Of a DNA stretch of 36,928 nucleotides, positions 23,823-30,928 are shown piece by piece. Source of the stretch: a virus; the IMG/VR virus record IMGVR_UViG_3300036945_000386, positions 1 through 36,928 of that record; one strand, given 5' to 3'. Under the pieces are notes generated by a model. It saw only the letters and a list, made by a program, of their open reading frames with translations. It had not been told where the DNA came from and made no database searches. Both the position numbers and the translations under genes were made by a program. Numbering within the stretch: position 1 is the first letter of the stretch; each line of letters opens with the position of its first letter.

Positions 23823-25328
23823 TTATACGGCCCCGAACTTGGGCACCTTGATTTCTTTGACGTTGAAGCCAGAGTCTTCGTGGTCGATGGGCTCGCGGGC
23901 AACGGCTCCCGTTCGGAAAGCGTCGGCTGCGTGCGAATACTTGTCATGCTTGGGCTGATTACTCCAAGTTCCGAGCTTGTCGTTCCATTCCTTCGTATAC
24001 TTCATCAATGCTTCGATACCTTTTTCGCATCGAGTCTCATCGAAGTAACACTTAGGCAAAACGTTACGAACTGCTTCGATACCGGCTTGCAAACCAATAG
24101 AGGGAGCGACCTCCCAAGGTTTCATCCCCAAACTCTCAGCAGTTTCCTTGCGGGTCTTGCCAGTGCCAAGCTCTCGGACATTGCTGTCATGAGGACCAAT
24201 GTGGCGAGAATAGCGGTAACCATACTCTGCTTTCCAATCGTCGAGGACGTTGGCATAGTGTGCGAGACCATGGCCACTGTTCTCATAGTAATTGATATAA
24301 CGAAGCTCACCACCCGGTCCACGTTGTCTGGCCCAGAGCACCATGCTATCATTCATACCCAAATCCCAGTGAGTCTCGACCATCATCATGGGATCGAATG
24401 GCACACTACCGATCCGACCTTGACGATGTGCTTGGGCCATGAGGCTACCGTAGTAATTCCCTTCCGGGGCTGCGGCGAATGCTTCATCAGGATGGCTCGG
24501 GAATTCCCGGTGCATCCCTTCACCCATCTGCTTGTCTTTACTTACATACCAAGCCTTCTGCTCCATCGAGAGTTCGATCCCGTAATGATCCGAGAGCTTG
24601 GTGAAGTATTTATCGAGGTCACGGGGGATAATCAGCCCAGCCGTATCCAGAACGTAGGTGTGATCTTTATACCACGGGAAGAAGAAAAACTTGTTGTCCA
24701 TCTTCCCGAGCTTCTTGCCAACGTTGGCCCGAGCGGTGGTAACCATGTCAAAGAACCGTCCACTCTGACCCTCGGCCGTGGACTCGATGAATACATGACC
24801 ATTACTTGAGAGGGTGTTGAGCGAGCCGGTCACGATTTCTTCTGCACGCTCGGGGAAACGTGCGGCGATCTTACCGAACTCCGAGATGTGCAAGTATTGG
24901 AGCGTGCCACCACGAAGTGAAGTGCCGACCCGCATGGAGCTACCGTTTGCCCACTGCATCTCGGTAGTGTTCCGCTTGGTCAGTGGAGCCATCATCTTGA
25001 CAAGATCAGGCAAGTAATCGTAGGCGAACTGTGCTTTAGACGCAAAGATAGTCGTAGCATCATCCAAGGTGTGGGCAATGAACCCGCAAGAAGTATTGGG
25101 GTTGAACATGCACACGTCGAGCATGAAGATTTGCAGGAAGGTTGACATCCCAAGCTGGCGAGCTTTCAGGATGATGTTCTGGTAGTGGTGTTCCTTAAGG
25201 AACTGCTGCTGAGCCCAGTTGAGCTTGAACGGAACCTGTTTACCATCTCTGTCAATGATCGTGTAGAGGTTGTTCAGCCGCCAGTCTCGGTCTCCGAGGT
25301 GGGCCAATACTTCTTTAATACTGTTCAT
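23823..25328 (-). CDS. terL: Terminase large subunit
   Basis: 501 aa. ATPase half: adapted Walker A KARQLGMST (55-63), Walker B LQYLHISE with catalytic E150, and motif C IESTAEG (181-187). Nuclease half: THWDLGMNDS with D322, HDS with D381, and a C-terminal D..SHAADAFR. It pumps DNA through the portal and cuts concatemers. It starts by TAATG overlap with the zinc-ribbon gene. Packaging type cannot be read reliably from sequence; the circular assembly fits headful packaging or circle-derived ends. Confidence 0.93.
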   Translation of the reverse strand: MNSIKEVLAHLGDRDWRLNNLYTIIDRDGKQVPFKLNWAQQQFLKEHHYQNIILKARQLGMSTFLQIFMLDVCMFNPNTSCGFIAHTLDDATTIFASKAQFAYDYLPDLVKMMAPLTKRNTTEMQWANGSSMRVGTSLRGGTLQYLHISEFGKIAARFPERAEEIVTGSLNTLSSNGHVFIESTAEGQSGRFFDMVTTARANVGKKLGKMDNKFFFFPWYKDHTYVLDTAGLIIPRDLDKYFTKLSDHYGIELSMEQKAWYVSKDKQMGEGMHREFPSHPDEAFAAAPEGNYYGSLMAQAHRQGRIGSVPFDPMMMVETHWDLGMNDSMVLWARQRGPGGELRYINYYENSGHGLAHYANVLDDWKAEYGYRYSRHIGPHDSNVRELGTGKTRKETAESLGMKPWEVAPSIGLQAGIEAVRNVLPKCYFDETRCEKGIEALMKYTKEWNDKLGTWSNQPKHDKYSHAADAFRTGAVAREPIDHEDSGFNVKEIKVPKFGAV

Positions 25329-25576
25329 TACTCGTCAACCCAGCCCATCGTGCCAATGTCGGAGTTGCAAGCCGCACAGACGACCATGGCCACGGCGATC
25401 TCGGAATCTTCGTGCTCCGGGCGGGGCTCCAGCTTGTAGGTGGCGTTCTTGCAGTTGGTGCAAGCAAGTCGGATCACTTCTTCGGCCTCTTCTTCACCCT
25501 CCGGCTCGAATACGATTGTATACTCGGGCTCTTCTTGGCGAGACTTTGGGTCGAAAGGGATTACGATGCCGGTCAT
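25328..25576 (-). CDS. Zinc-ribbon protein between terminase genes
   Basis: 82 aa with CTNC (38-41-like) and CAAC near the C-terminus, two CxxC knuckles about 28 residues apart, after an acidic stretch (EGEEEAEEV). This is a small zinc ribbon. It is coupled to terL by overlap and follows the probable small terminase, so it may help packaging or be a regulatory protein. Function inferred from position only. Confidence 0.6.
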   Translation of the reverse strand: MTGIVIPFDPKSRQEEPEYTIVFEPEGEEEAEEVIRLACTNCKNATYKLEPRPEHEDSEIAVAMVVCAACNSDIGTMGWVDE

Positions 25577-25596
25577 GGGGTGGGTTCTCGTTAAGG

Positions 25597-25974
25597 TTAC
25601 TCAGTGTCGGTGGGCGGCTTGGGACGACCTTGCTGGGCAAGGAACGCCAAGAATTGGGTGAACATCTCTGCTGTGTTCTGGCCCTCTTCTGCTTCAATGT
25701 GCTTGAACGGTGCGGCACAGTATCGAGTGAGGTCTTTGTCGATGTCCACGGCCAGCTTGAACTCGCCACGTGCCTCGGCCGCGAGGGAAGCGTTCTTCAA
25801 ACGTTCGATAGGGTCGTAACCTTGGCTCCGCAAGTATTCGAGCACGTTGATACGCTCCCGACGCTTAGCACCGGGGCCTGCCTTCTCGACTTCGGGCACA
25901 ACGTCAGCCACGATGCTGGTGGGAGCCTTCTTCTGACCGCCACGCTTACGCTTGGGCTTGATCTCTTCTTCCAT
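25597..25974 (-). CDS. Probable terminase small subunit
   Basis: 125 aa. Basic N-terminus (KPKRKRGGQKK), then helical NVLEYLRSQGYDPIERLKNA and a Glu/Ala-rich helix ending LTRYCAAPFKHIEA, which resembles the 'GYDPIE..' central domain of small DNA-binding subunits upstream of podovirus terL genes. The C-terminus is short. DNA recognition would be through the basic/N-terminal part. Confidence 0.65.
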   Translation of the reverse strand: MEEEIKPKRKRGGQKKAPTSIVADVVPEVEKAGPGAKRRERINVLEYLRSQGYDPIERLKNASLAAEARGEFKLAVDIDKDLTRYCAAPFKHIEAEEGQNTAEMFTQFLAFLAQQGRPKPPTDTE

Positions 25975-26016
25975 AATATTTCGGGCCTCTTTATTCCCTA
26001 CTGTTTGTGTGGGTAT

Positions 26017-26259
26017 TTACTCGATGGGCTGGGCGGGTGGTGCCCAAGCGATTGCTTCACGGGCCATCTGCTCATCTGCCATGAACATCATGTATGCTGC
26101 ACCGGCTTCCGGGTAAGACTTGGTTGGATACTTCTCGTGGAATTCACGGAGGAACTGGATCATCGGATCACCGTCCTTAAAGTCTACGGTTCCGGTGGAG
26201 ATTGCCGTGGTCCCGTAAAGGACACGACGCAGTTTGGCGGCAAGGTGGTTCTGGTTCAT
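26017..26259 (-). CDS. Small hypothetical protein
   Basis: 80 aa when started at MNQNHLAAKLRRVLYG, using the CTAAATAGGTGCATG element; a longer frame starts inside the HNH gene without a good site. Helical, with EFHEKYPTKSYPEAGAAYMM. It lies between the HNH gene and the packaging genes. No family recognised. Confidence 0.6.
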   Translation of the reverse strand: MNQNHLAAKLRRVLYGTTAISTGTVDFKDGDPMIQFLREFHEKYPTKSYPEAGAAYMMFMADEQMAREAIAWAPPAQPIE

Positions 26260-26271
26260 GCACCTATTTAG
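26257..26271 (-). promoter_or_regulatory. Gene-start element CTAAATAGGTGCATG
   Basis: Exact copy within the longer AAGCTAAATAGGTGCATGAA, shared with 483-498 and the copy at 30178. The TAG inside it is the stop codon of the upstream HNH gene, so stop and start are only a few bases apart. Confidence 0.7.
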
Positions 26272-26677
26272 CTTGTCGAATACTGTCTTCACGATCTATG
26301 TATTCGATGATGGACTGGAACTCTGGCTTGGTTCCGTCCGACTTGAGCCCGTTGGCTCTGTTGGAAATCACCCTGACGTTGCCGGGGATGTATCCCTTAG
26401 TATTGTCGATACGGTCTACTGACGGTGAGTCGTCGAGGTTTGTCTTGTCGGGGTATAGTGTGAGTGGAATTCCGAGGACAGGACAGTTGTCGGGTAGTGG
26501 GATGTCTTCTGGGGTGATGGAGAACTCGTGGCCTTGCATCTTGGCTCTGTGCTTGATCTTTGGGAGGACTTTCGTTGACCACCACTGTCGATCTTGGGCC
26601 AATCGGTTGGCTTGTTCGACCTTCTCACGTGTCCATCGTTCGGCACGCTTAGCCCTATCGTATACACGCTTACTCAT
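26264..26677 (-). CDS. HNH-family endonuclease-like protein
   Basis: 137 aa when started at MSKRVYDRAKRAER (ATG 26677). The basic helical N-terminus would grip DNA. The core CPVLGIPLTLYPDK followed by PSVDRIDNTKGYIPGNVRVI and SNRANGLKSDGT matches phage HNH/endonuclease-VII-like proteins, with D-R-I-D-N as the central His-Asn region equivalent. It follows the lysis cassette, is separated from it by a strong terminator, and is typical of a mobile free-standing nuclease inserted between modules. Confidence 0.75.
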   Translation of the reverse strand: MSKRVYDRAKRAERWTREKVEQANRLAQDRQWWSTKVLPKIKHRAKMQGHEFSITPEDIPLPDNCPVLGIPLTLYPDKTNLDDSPSVDRIDNTKGYIPGNVRVISNRANGLKSDGTKPEFQSIIEYIDREDSIRQAK

Positions 26678-26693
26678 ACTGACCCGCTCAAAC

Positions 26694-26722
26694 AATAATA
26701 GACCCAAAATGGGTCTATTATT
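26694..26722. terminator. Bidirectional terminator after the lysis cassette
   Basis: AATAATAGACCCA (26694-26706) and TGGGTCTATTATT (26710-26722) form a perfect 13-bp stem with a 3-base loop. It separates the holin gene (ends 26740) from the HNH gene (starts 26677). Confidence 0.85.
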
Positions 26723-26739
26723 TACTTGAAAATGCGAGC

Positions 26740-27066
26740 CTATTCTGCCTTCGGTTGATCTTCTTCGTCATCAAATGCAACCGATCCACCAATACTGTTG
26801 GGTCCGGTGAACGACAGGTTCTTAATCTTGCCGAATGCGAGTGCGATGATGACCAAGCCGATGAGGCCAAGACAGATGCACAGGGCCAGTCCGAGGTTGT
26901 TGACGCGGGCTTCTGCCACGCTGTCGGGCCACTTATGGTAGGCGAGGATGGTGACGAGCCACGTGGACATGGCAGTCAGGGTTACGCCCGCACCCAGCAT
27001 CAGTGCGAACGTGATGGCGGGCAGCATTTTGAGGCTGTTGAAGAAAGACTTGAAGTTAGCGGGCAT
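26740..27066 (-). CDS. Holin-like membrane protein
   Basis: 108 aa with two membrane segments (about 14-42 and 57-80: NLGLALCICLGLIGLVIIAL) and a charged, acidic C-terminus (FDDEEDQPKAE). Size, topology and position with endolysin and spanins fit a class II-type holin that opens the inner membrane at lysis. It is the last gene of the cassette before the terminator. Confidence 0.7.
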   Translation of the reverse strand: MPANFKSFFNSLKMLPAITFALMLGAGVTLTAMSTWLVTILAYHKWPDSVAEARVNNLGLALCICLGLIGLVIIALAFGKIKNLSFTGPNSIGGSVAFDDEEDQPKAE

Positions 27067-27080
27067 ACGCTTACTTATCT

Positions 27081-27269
27081 TTATTCGGTGTTTGCGAGAC
27101 TCACGACGATGGATGATACGTCCATGAAATACTCGTCGATCTGGACCAAGAACGCCAAAGTCTCGGCATCATACTGGCCATTCCGTGACTTGATGTATTC
27201 GTTACGTTGGGCGAACAATTGTTTTGAGCGTTTATCGAACGCATCTACCATCTTGTCTTGAAAAGTCAC
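27081..27269 (-). CDS. Small hypothetical protein in lysis cassette
   Basis: 62 aa starting MTFQDKMVDAFDKRSKQLFAQRNEYIKS. Helical and soluble; overlaps the lipoprotein gene's 3' end by 4 bases (ATGA). Could be an antiholin-like or regulatory partner by position only; no family match. Confidence 0.6.
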   Translation of the reverse strand: MTFQDKMVDAFDKRSKQLFAQRNEYIKSRNGQYDAETLAFLVQIDEYFMDVSSIVVSLANTE

Positions 27270-27559
27270 TTCTTGTTCCTTGCTTCAATGTCTTTGGCCT
27301 GTTGGTCGTTTTGTTTCTTGATCTGCATCCGCGTCTCGTGCTCACACAACCAAGACGAATACGCGGCCAGAATCCAATCCGAGCCGTCGAGATCAGTTCC
27401 GGTCGTGGTGTGGTCTGCTTTCTTTGGCCACGGACACTTGTTCTCGTCGAGGAATTCTTCGTTGACCTTGACGGGAACGAAATGGTTCTTCTCGATGGTC
27501 GTGGGCTTGGTGGCACAACCGGTGAGCACGAGAGCGGCGATGATGATCAGACGCTTCAT
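27266..27559 (-). CDS. Outer-membrane lipoprotein, probable o-spanin (Rz1-like)
   Basis: 97 aa. The signal MKRLIIIAALVLTGCATK has a clear lipobox (L-T-G-C), with lipidated C15. The mature part has NKCPWPKK and a second Cys (WLCEHE), a paired-Cys pattern seen in Rz1-like o-spanins, then a charged C-terminal helix. With the i-spanin it would bridge both membranes and disrupt the outer membrane at lysis. Two small genes separate it from the i-spanin, unlike the usual nested arrangement. Confidence 0.7.
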   Translation of the reverse strand: MKRLIIIAALVLTGCATKPTTIEKNHFVPVKVNEEFLDENKCPWPKKADHTTTGTDLDGSDWILAAYSSWLCEHETRMQIKKQNDQQAKDIEARNKK

Positions 27560-27756
27560 TTGCCGGTGTATTCCATGGGATGTTCAACCTGAGTCATCAA
27601 TTCAAGGGACATGACGATAGTTTCAGCCGCACCATAAGCGAACCGGTCCCAATCTTCATTGCCTTCACCGGCAAATTCGATCTCGGCATCGGCTGTCATG
27701 TCGATCAAATCTTTGATGTGTTGAACGAATGCTTCTTTGCGAGTTTTGCGAGTCAT
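27556..27756 (-). CDS. Small acidic hypothetical protein
   Basis: 66 aa when started at MTRKTRKEAFVQHIKDL (ATG 27756, ATGA overlap with the upstream stop). A longer frame lacks support. Helical, acidic (EIEFAGEGNEDWDRFAYG). Unknown; expressed with the spanins. Confidence 0.6.
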   Translation of the reverse strand: MTRKTRKEAFVQHIKDLIDMTADAEIEFAGEGNEDWDRFAYGAAETIVMSLELMTQVEHPMEYTGK

Positions 27757-27959
27757 CTGTATTTCACCAATCCAGACCGGCGGTTGCACTCGGGGCACGA
27801 TACATCGAACGTATTGGTCTCGGTAGGATCGTTGCAAAATGAACAATCATTACGGATCGGACGATGTTGTGGACCGGAAACCGTAATGGGTTTCATCTCG
27901 ACTACTTCAATCTGTCCAAATTCGCTGATGAAAACGTGGTTGGTGAATTTCTCGGTCAT
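27753..27959 (-). CDS. Small zinc-finger protein
   Basis: 68 aa with CSFC (39-42) and CPEC (55-58) knuckles, so probably one zinc ribbon or finger. ATGA overlaps at both ends place it firmly in the lysis operon. Role unknown. Confidence 0.65.
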   Translation of the reverse strand: MTEKFTNHVFISEFGQIEVVEMKPITVSGPQHRPIRNDCSFCNDPTETNTFDVSCPECNRRSGLVKYR

Positions 27960-28330
27960 TTCATTCGTTCCTTTTCCAACTGTTCGGTCTGGTCGATGGC
28001 TGCTTCGATGGTCGGGCTCAAGGAACCGTTAGGAAGCTCACCAGAGGCCACTCGCTCATGGATGACAGTGCGAGACGCCTGCACTCGTTTCAGGGCATCA
28101 GTGAGCGTCTGACGAAGTTCTTGGGCCTGTTCCTCTGACTTCTTCTGCTGGGCTTCGGCGAAGGCTTTGTCTGCCTTCGCGTCCTCAACGGCTTTGGTCA
28201 GGTCACGCACCTGATACTCGATGCGGACCTCTTGGCGGGCTGATTCCTTGAGGGAATGGATGGCCCGGTTGCCTCCGAAAATCAGAGCCGCAATCAGGGC
28301 AAGGGCCGCTCCGATCTTCCAGTAAATCAT
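27956..28330 (-). CDS. Inner-membrane spanin (Rz-like)
   Basis: 124 aa. One N-terminal membrane segment (about 5-22, IGAALALIAALIFGG), then a long coiled coil (28-95) rich in A/E/K/Q and a polar C-terminus. This is the standard i-spanin layout. It would pair with the lipoprotein at 27266-27559. ATGA overlaps with both neighbours. Confidence 0.75.
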   Translation of the reverse strand: MIYWKIGAALALIAALIFGGNRAIHSLKESARQEVRIEYQVRDLTKAVEDAKADKAFAEAQQKKSEEQAQELRQTLTDALKRVQASRTVIHERVASGELPNGSLSPTIEAAIDQTEQLEKERMK

Positions 28331-28680
28331 TTGGAGTTTCGTGCTTGCGACGCAAACGGATTGGTATACTGTGTTTGTGCAGCATTACGCTGGGCCTGAC
28401 TTACCTGATCTGCCATAGTTGCCATTCCAAGGTTTGTTTGCTTCGGAACCAAACCTTTGGCCAATTGCTTGAGATCGTTGGCGACGCTTTCTTGCCACGT
28501 CATGCCGACATTCTTGACCCGAACTTCATTGAGGGTTCGGTCGTAAAGATGGGTTTCCTTACCGATCCACTTACCGAAAGCGAATGGAGTAGGCACTATC
28601 CGCAGAGCGGCTTCCCACGACGGGCGGTCAGTATAGAACTCGAACATTCCGCCTTCTTCGCGGGTAATTAGATAGATCAT
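28327..28680 (-). CDS. Hypothetical protein next to the tRNA
   Basis: 117 aa when started at MIYLITREEGGMFEFY (ATG 28680; AAAGAGAAC upstream). The N-terminal half is mixed, the C-terminal half is Gln/Ala-rich (QVSQAQRNAAQTQYTNPFAS). No family recognised. It begins about 20 bases after the tRNA gene and is probably processed from the same transcript. Confidence 0.6.
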   Translation of the reverse strand: MIYLITREEGGMFEFYTDRPSWEAALRIVPTPFAFGKWIGKETHLYDRTLNEVRVKNVGMTWQESVANDLKQLAKGLVPKQTNLGMATMADQVSQAQRNAAQTQYTNPFASQARNSK

Positions 28681-28702
28681 GAAATGGTTCTCTTTCAAAA
28701 AT

Positions 28703-28777
28703 TGGAGCGGCGAGGGAGGATCGAACTCCCGACATCTTGCTTGGAAGGCGAGCGTTCTACCTCTGAACTACCGCCGC
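28703..28777 (-). tRNA. tRNA-Gly (anticodon UCC)
   Basis: 75 nt including an encoded CCA (complement at 28703-28705). The acceptor GCGGCGG pairs with TCGCCGC (one G-U). The T-arm GGGAG-TTCGATC-CTCCC is perfect. The anticodon loop CTTCCAA gives UCC. The anticodon stem CTCGC/GCAAG has a C-A mismatch at the third pair. It may supply GGA/GGG decoding for the glycine-rich fibre genes. Confidence 0.93.
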
Positions 28778-28788
28778 TCATTGTTGTC

Positions 28789-29040
28789 TTAAGTATTGAT
28801 GATACCAGCATCGACCAGCCATTGTCCATAGATGGAAACCAGCGTGGTCATATTGATTTCTCCGGTGATGAACACACGGTTGGTCGGAGTTTCGTTCTCG
28901 AATACTTGGCGGATATTTCCACCAGCATCTTCCAGAGCCACGAACATTGCGTGCTCGAAATCTTCCAGCGTGAACTTGTGCTGGACTTCTTCCGGCACTT
29001 TCTGGATCAGCGTGTAGCTCACGTTAAGGGAGTCCGTCAT
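28789..29040 (-). CDS. Small hypothetical protein
   Basis: 83 aa starting MTDSLNVSYTLIQKVPEEVQHKF; mixed alpha/beta. Overlaps the 3' end of the 81-aa gene by 17 bases. Its stop lies about 12 bases before the tRNA gene in transcription order. Function not recognised. Confidence 0.6.
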   Translation of the reverse strand: MTDSLNVSYTLIQKVPEEVQHKFTLEDFEHAMFVALEDAGGNIRQVFENETPTNRVFITGEINMTTLVSIYGQWLVDAGIINT

Positions 29041-29269
29041 CAGTCACCTCAAAGTCATCTTCGGTTCCGGCGGTGACAGCAGAGGCCAGTCGGGTCTGCT
29101 GTGTCTTCCACCAAGTTTGTTGTTGTTCACTGGTCAGCAACGGCATCCTGTCCATAATCTCTATAGAGATTGGGTAGGTTCCGACTGGGGTTTGCCAGTA
29201 TCGGTCACCATCATGGTTGTAATCGCTGTAGCGTTTCGGGGGTGTGGGCGGGTAGCCTTCGTCGGACAT
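29024..29269 (-). CDS. Small hypothetical protein
   Basis: 81 aa when started at MSDEGYPPTPPKRYSDYNHDG (ATG 29269 in the context TAAATAGAGTCATG, a variant of the start element). Pro/Tyr-rich N-terminus, then a helix EQQQTWWKTQQTRLASAV. No family recognised. Follows the endolysin gene. Confidence 0.6.
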   Translation of the reverse strand: MSDEGYPPTPPKRYSDYNHDGDRYWQTPVGTYPISIEIMDRMPLLTSEQQQTWWKTQQTRLASAVTAGTEDDFEVTDDGLP

Positions 29270-29277
29270 GACTCTAT

Positions 29278-29772
29278 TTACGCCTCGTTCTGGGACATTG
29301 CGGCCGACAGCGTGGCGATCATGCGGCCAGTCTTCGGGAGAGGAACGGCGGTGGGCCAACGAGCACCGGCCAGTCGATCCTTAGCAATTCGAGTAATGCT
29401 GACAGCATTGCCTTGATTTCCACCAAGGACGTGGTAAGATGTGTCATCTTCCGAAACGTAGAAACCGACGTGTCCGCCGCCATCCCGAGTAAAGACCAGA
29501 ATTGCTCCCGGCGTGGGAACAGCGAGGCGTTGGCCCCAGTCGAGATACGCGGATGCACGCACGGCGATCTGCGGTGGGTGGATGCCATTGGTCTCAAGGC
29601 AGTATCCGACGAACACACCACACCATGCCGTGTCATCATTGGTATAGCTGACTCCCAGCCACTTCCAAATCTTCTTGGCCATGTCGATGATCTTGGGGTT
29701 CGACTTGGCACCCGGAATTTCCTTGATGCCGATGCTGGCTCGTGCTGTAACCATCCATGCTGGTTGTGTCAT
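29278..29772 (-). CDS. Endolysin, NlpC/P60-CHAP-like peptidase (TIGR02594 type)
   Basis: 164 aa. Catalytic Cys51 in DDTAWCGVFVGYCLE, His101 in DGGGHVGFYV, and a third polar residue in GGNQGN (N119). This is the compact cysteine-peptidase family that cuts peptidoglycan peptides. No signal peptide, so it needs the holin. It is the first recognised gene of the lysis group and overlaps its upstream neighbour by 4 bases. Confidence 0.85.
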   Translation of the reverse strand: MTQPAWMVTARASIGIKEIPGAKSNPKIIDMAKKIWKWLGVSYTNDDTAWCGVFVGYCLETNGIHPPQIAVRASAYLDWGQRLAVPTPGAILVFTRDGGGHVGFYVSEDDTSYHVLGGNQGNAVSITRIAKDRLAGARWPTAVPLPKTGRMIATLSAAMSQNEA

Positions 29773-29912
29773 TTGAATGTGTCCTTCAAGCAGACATTGA
29801 GTGCGTCTGCAAATCGTTCGAAAAATTCTTGGGTCTCGCCATTAACCTTAACGATCCACCCATCTTTGGTTTTATGGACAGAGTGTTCCTTATGGAACAT
29901 CTTGACCGCCAT
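29769..29912 (-). CDS. Very small hypothetical protein
   Basis: 47 aa from MAVKMFHKEHSVHKTKDGWIVK (ATG 29912, GGGACGG upstream); an earlier ATG at 29945 would add 11 residues. The pattern W.VKVNG.TQEFFERFADAL resembles short DUF2188-like strand-strand-helix proteins. It overlaps both neighbours and sits upstream of the endolysin. Confidence 0.5.
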   Translation of the reverse strand: MAVKMFHKEHSVHKTKDGWIVKVNGETQEFFERFADALNVCLKDTFK

Positions 29913-30180
29913 GCGGCCCGTCCCTTTGTAAATCTTTCTTTGCATTTCGTTTCGTCCGTTCCCCCTCCAGCTTGGCCTGATACTTAGCTGGATTATCGAG
30001 CCGCCACTGAATCCAGTCGGCTCGTGCCTTCTCTCGGTTCCGGGCTCTATAGCCCTCGTTATACTTCCGCTGGTGAGTGGCTTCACATGGGGAACAGCGG
30101 GACTTACGTGACTTCTTCATCGCCTCCGAATAGGTCTGGGGAATCTCCAATTCCACTCCACAGGTGATACACGTCTTCAT
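29890..30180 (-). CDS. Cys-rich HNH / endonuclease VII-like protein
   Basis: 96 aa. CITCG (4-8) and CSPC (31-34) form a zinc knuckle pair, followed by a strongly basic helical region (ATHQRKYNEGYRARNREKA, then RADWIQWR). This arrangement is typical of short phage HNH or recombination-endonuclease-VII-like proteins, although the full catalytic motif is incomplete in this length. The start is fixed by the CTAAATAGGTGCATG element. Confidence 0.6.
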   Translation of the reverse strand: MKTCITCGVELEIPQTYSEAMKKSRKSRCSPCEATHQRKYNEGYRARNREKARADWIQWRLDNPAKYQAKLEGERTKRNAKKDLQRDGPHGGQDVP

Positions 30181-30192
30181 GCACCTATTTAG
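30178..30192 (-). promoter_or_regulatory. Gene-start element CTAAATAGGTGCATG
   Basis: Exact copy in the longer AAGCTAAATAGGTGCATGAA. The TAA in it is the stop of the 136-aa gene, and the ATG starts the Cys-rich nuclease. Confidence 0.7.
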
Positions 30193-30599
30193 CTTGCGGA
30201 GATCAATTCCATCTTCTGCTTGACTTCATTGAACGTCACGACGCGGTTCTCACCATACGACCGGTTCTGACGCTGGAAGAACATCAACCACCACGTCATC
30301 TTTTCAAGGCTGTGCCAGTATTCGTCTTCGGCTTCGATACGCAGGTTCTTGATCCGACCAGATGGCGTGGCCTCGAAATGGACGGTCAGGAGTTTGGCTT
30401 CCGGGTGCTTGGTGTAATCGTGCATGAAAATGATGGTCCGCCAGCCCTTGGGCAACGGATCGTATGCCGGGCCTTGCGACCAGACCTCGACTTCCTTGAG
30501 GCGGAACGACTTGCCCTTGGCGAGGGAGACCTTGGCCTTGATCATCATGGAGATCAGGGCGGAAACTTCTGGGATCAATCGGATGAGGACGAGGGACAT
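30189..30599 (-). CDS. Hypothetical protein, first gene of the minus-strand block
   Basis: 136 aa starting MSLVLIRLIPEVSALISMMIKAK; hydrophobic first helix, then beta-rich central part (WRTIIFMHDYTKHPEAKLLTV) and a Trp/Arg-rich C-terminus. No family recognised. It lies directly behind a good minus-strand promoter, so it is the first product of the long block. Confidence 0.65.
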   Translation of the reverse strand: MSLVLIRLIPEVSALISMMIKAKVSLAKGKSFRLKEVEVWSQGPAYDPLPKGWRTIIFMHDYTKHPEAKLLTVHFEATPSGRIKNLRIEAEDEYWHSLEKMTWWLMFFQRQNRSYGENRVVTFNEVKQKMELISAS

Positions 30600-30634
30600 A
30601 ATGCTTCTCGGGAATTTGGTTTACCAATGTGTCC

Positions 30635-30662
30635 CTTATAGAGCGTATAAAAATGTCGTCAA
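30635..30662 (-). promoter_or_regulatory. Sigma70-type promoter for the minus-strand block
   Basis: Minus strand -35 TTGACG (complement at 30657-30662), 16-base spacer, -10 TATAAG (30635-30640). Predicted start near 30628, 29 bases before the ATG at 30599. The -35 overlaps the left arm of an 8-bp inverted repeat, suggesting repression. Confidence 0.65.
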
Positions 30663-30681
30663 CCAAAATTAAATGGTTGAC
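30658..30681. promoter_or_regulatory. Operator-like inverted repeat GTCAACCA...TGGTTGAC
   Basis: Perfect 8-bp arms (30658-30665 and 30674-30681) with an 8-base A/T spacer. The left arm is the -35 of the minus promoter. The right arm holds a plus-strand TTGACC with a weak -10 (CATACA) 17 bases on. It could switch early and late transcription. ATGGTTGAC also occurs at the 32251 promoter. Confidence 0.55.
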
Positions 30682-30748
30682 CAAACTTTCTGGAACCGGC
30701 ATACAGATGGCGGGGCGGATTTAACCGGACGCTCCATTCAGTAGATGG

Positions 30749-30782
30749 TTCCCCAGACCCGCGTCAGTAAGGGTCTGGGGAA
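30749..30782. terminator. Strong hairpin in the divergent early region
   Basis: TTCCCCAGACCC (30749-30760) pairs perfectly with GGGTCTGGGGAA (30771-30782), 10-base loop. There is no long U-run; AATTC follows. It could be a terminator, attenuator or insulator between the minus promoter and the 252-aa gene. The 329-base gap 30600-30928 otherwise holds only the promoter/operator and the GGAG site before the GTG at 30929. Confidence 0.6.
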
Positions 30783-30928
30783 TTCATATTGGTAAACGAT
30801 AAAACGTGTGGCAATTACGACACGTATTCGAACTGGTTCACCGAATTCGCAAATCTCTTGGAGATTTTGGTAGCCAAACAGGTTGACCCCAGATTAAGTA
30901 GTATCACGAACATTTTGGAGAACCATTC

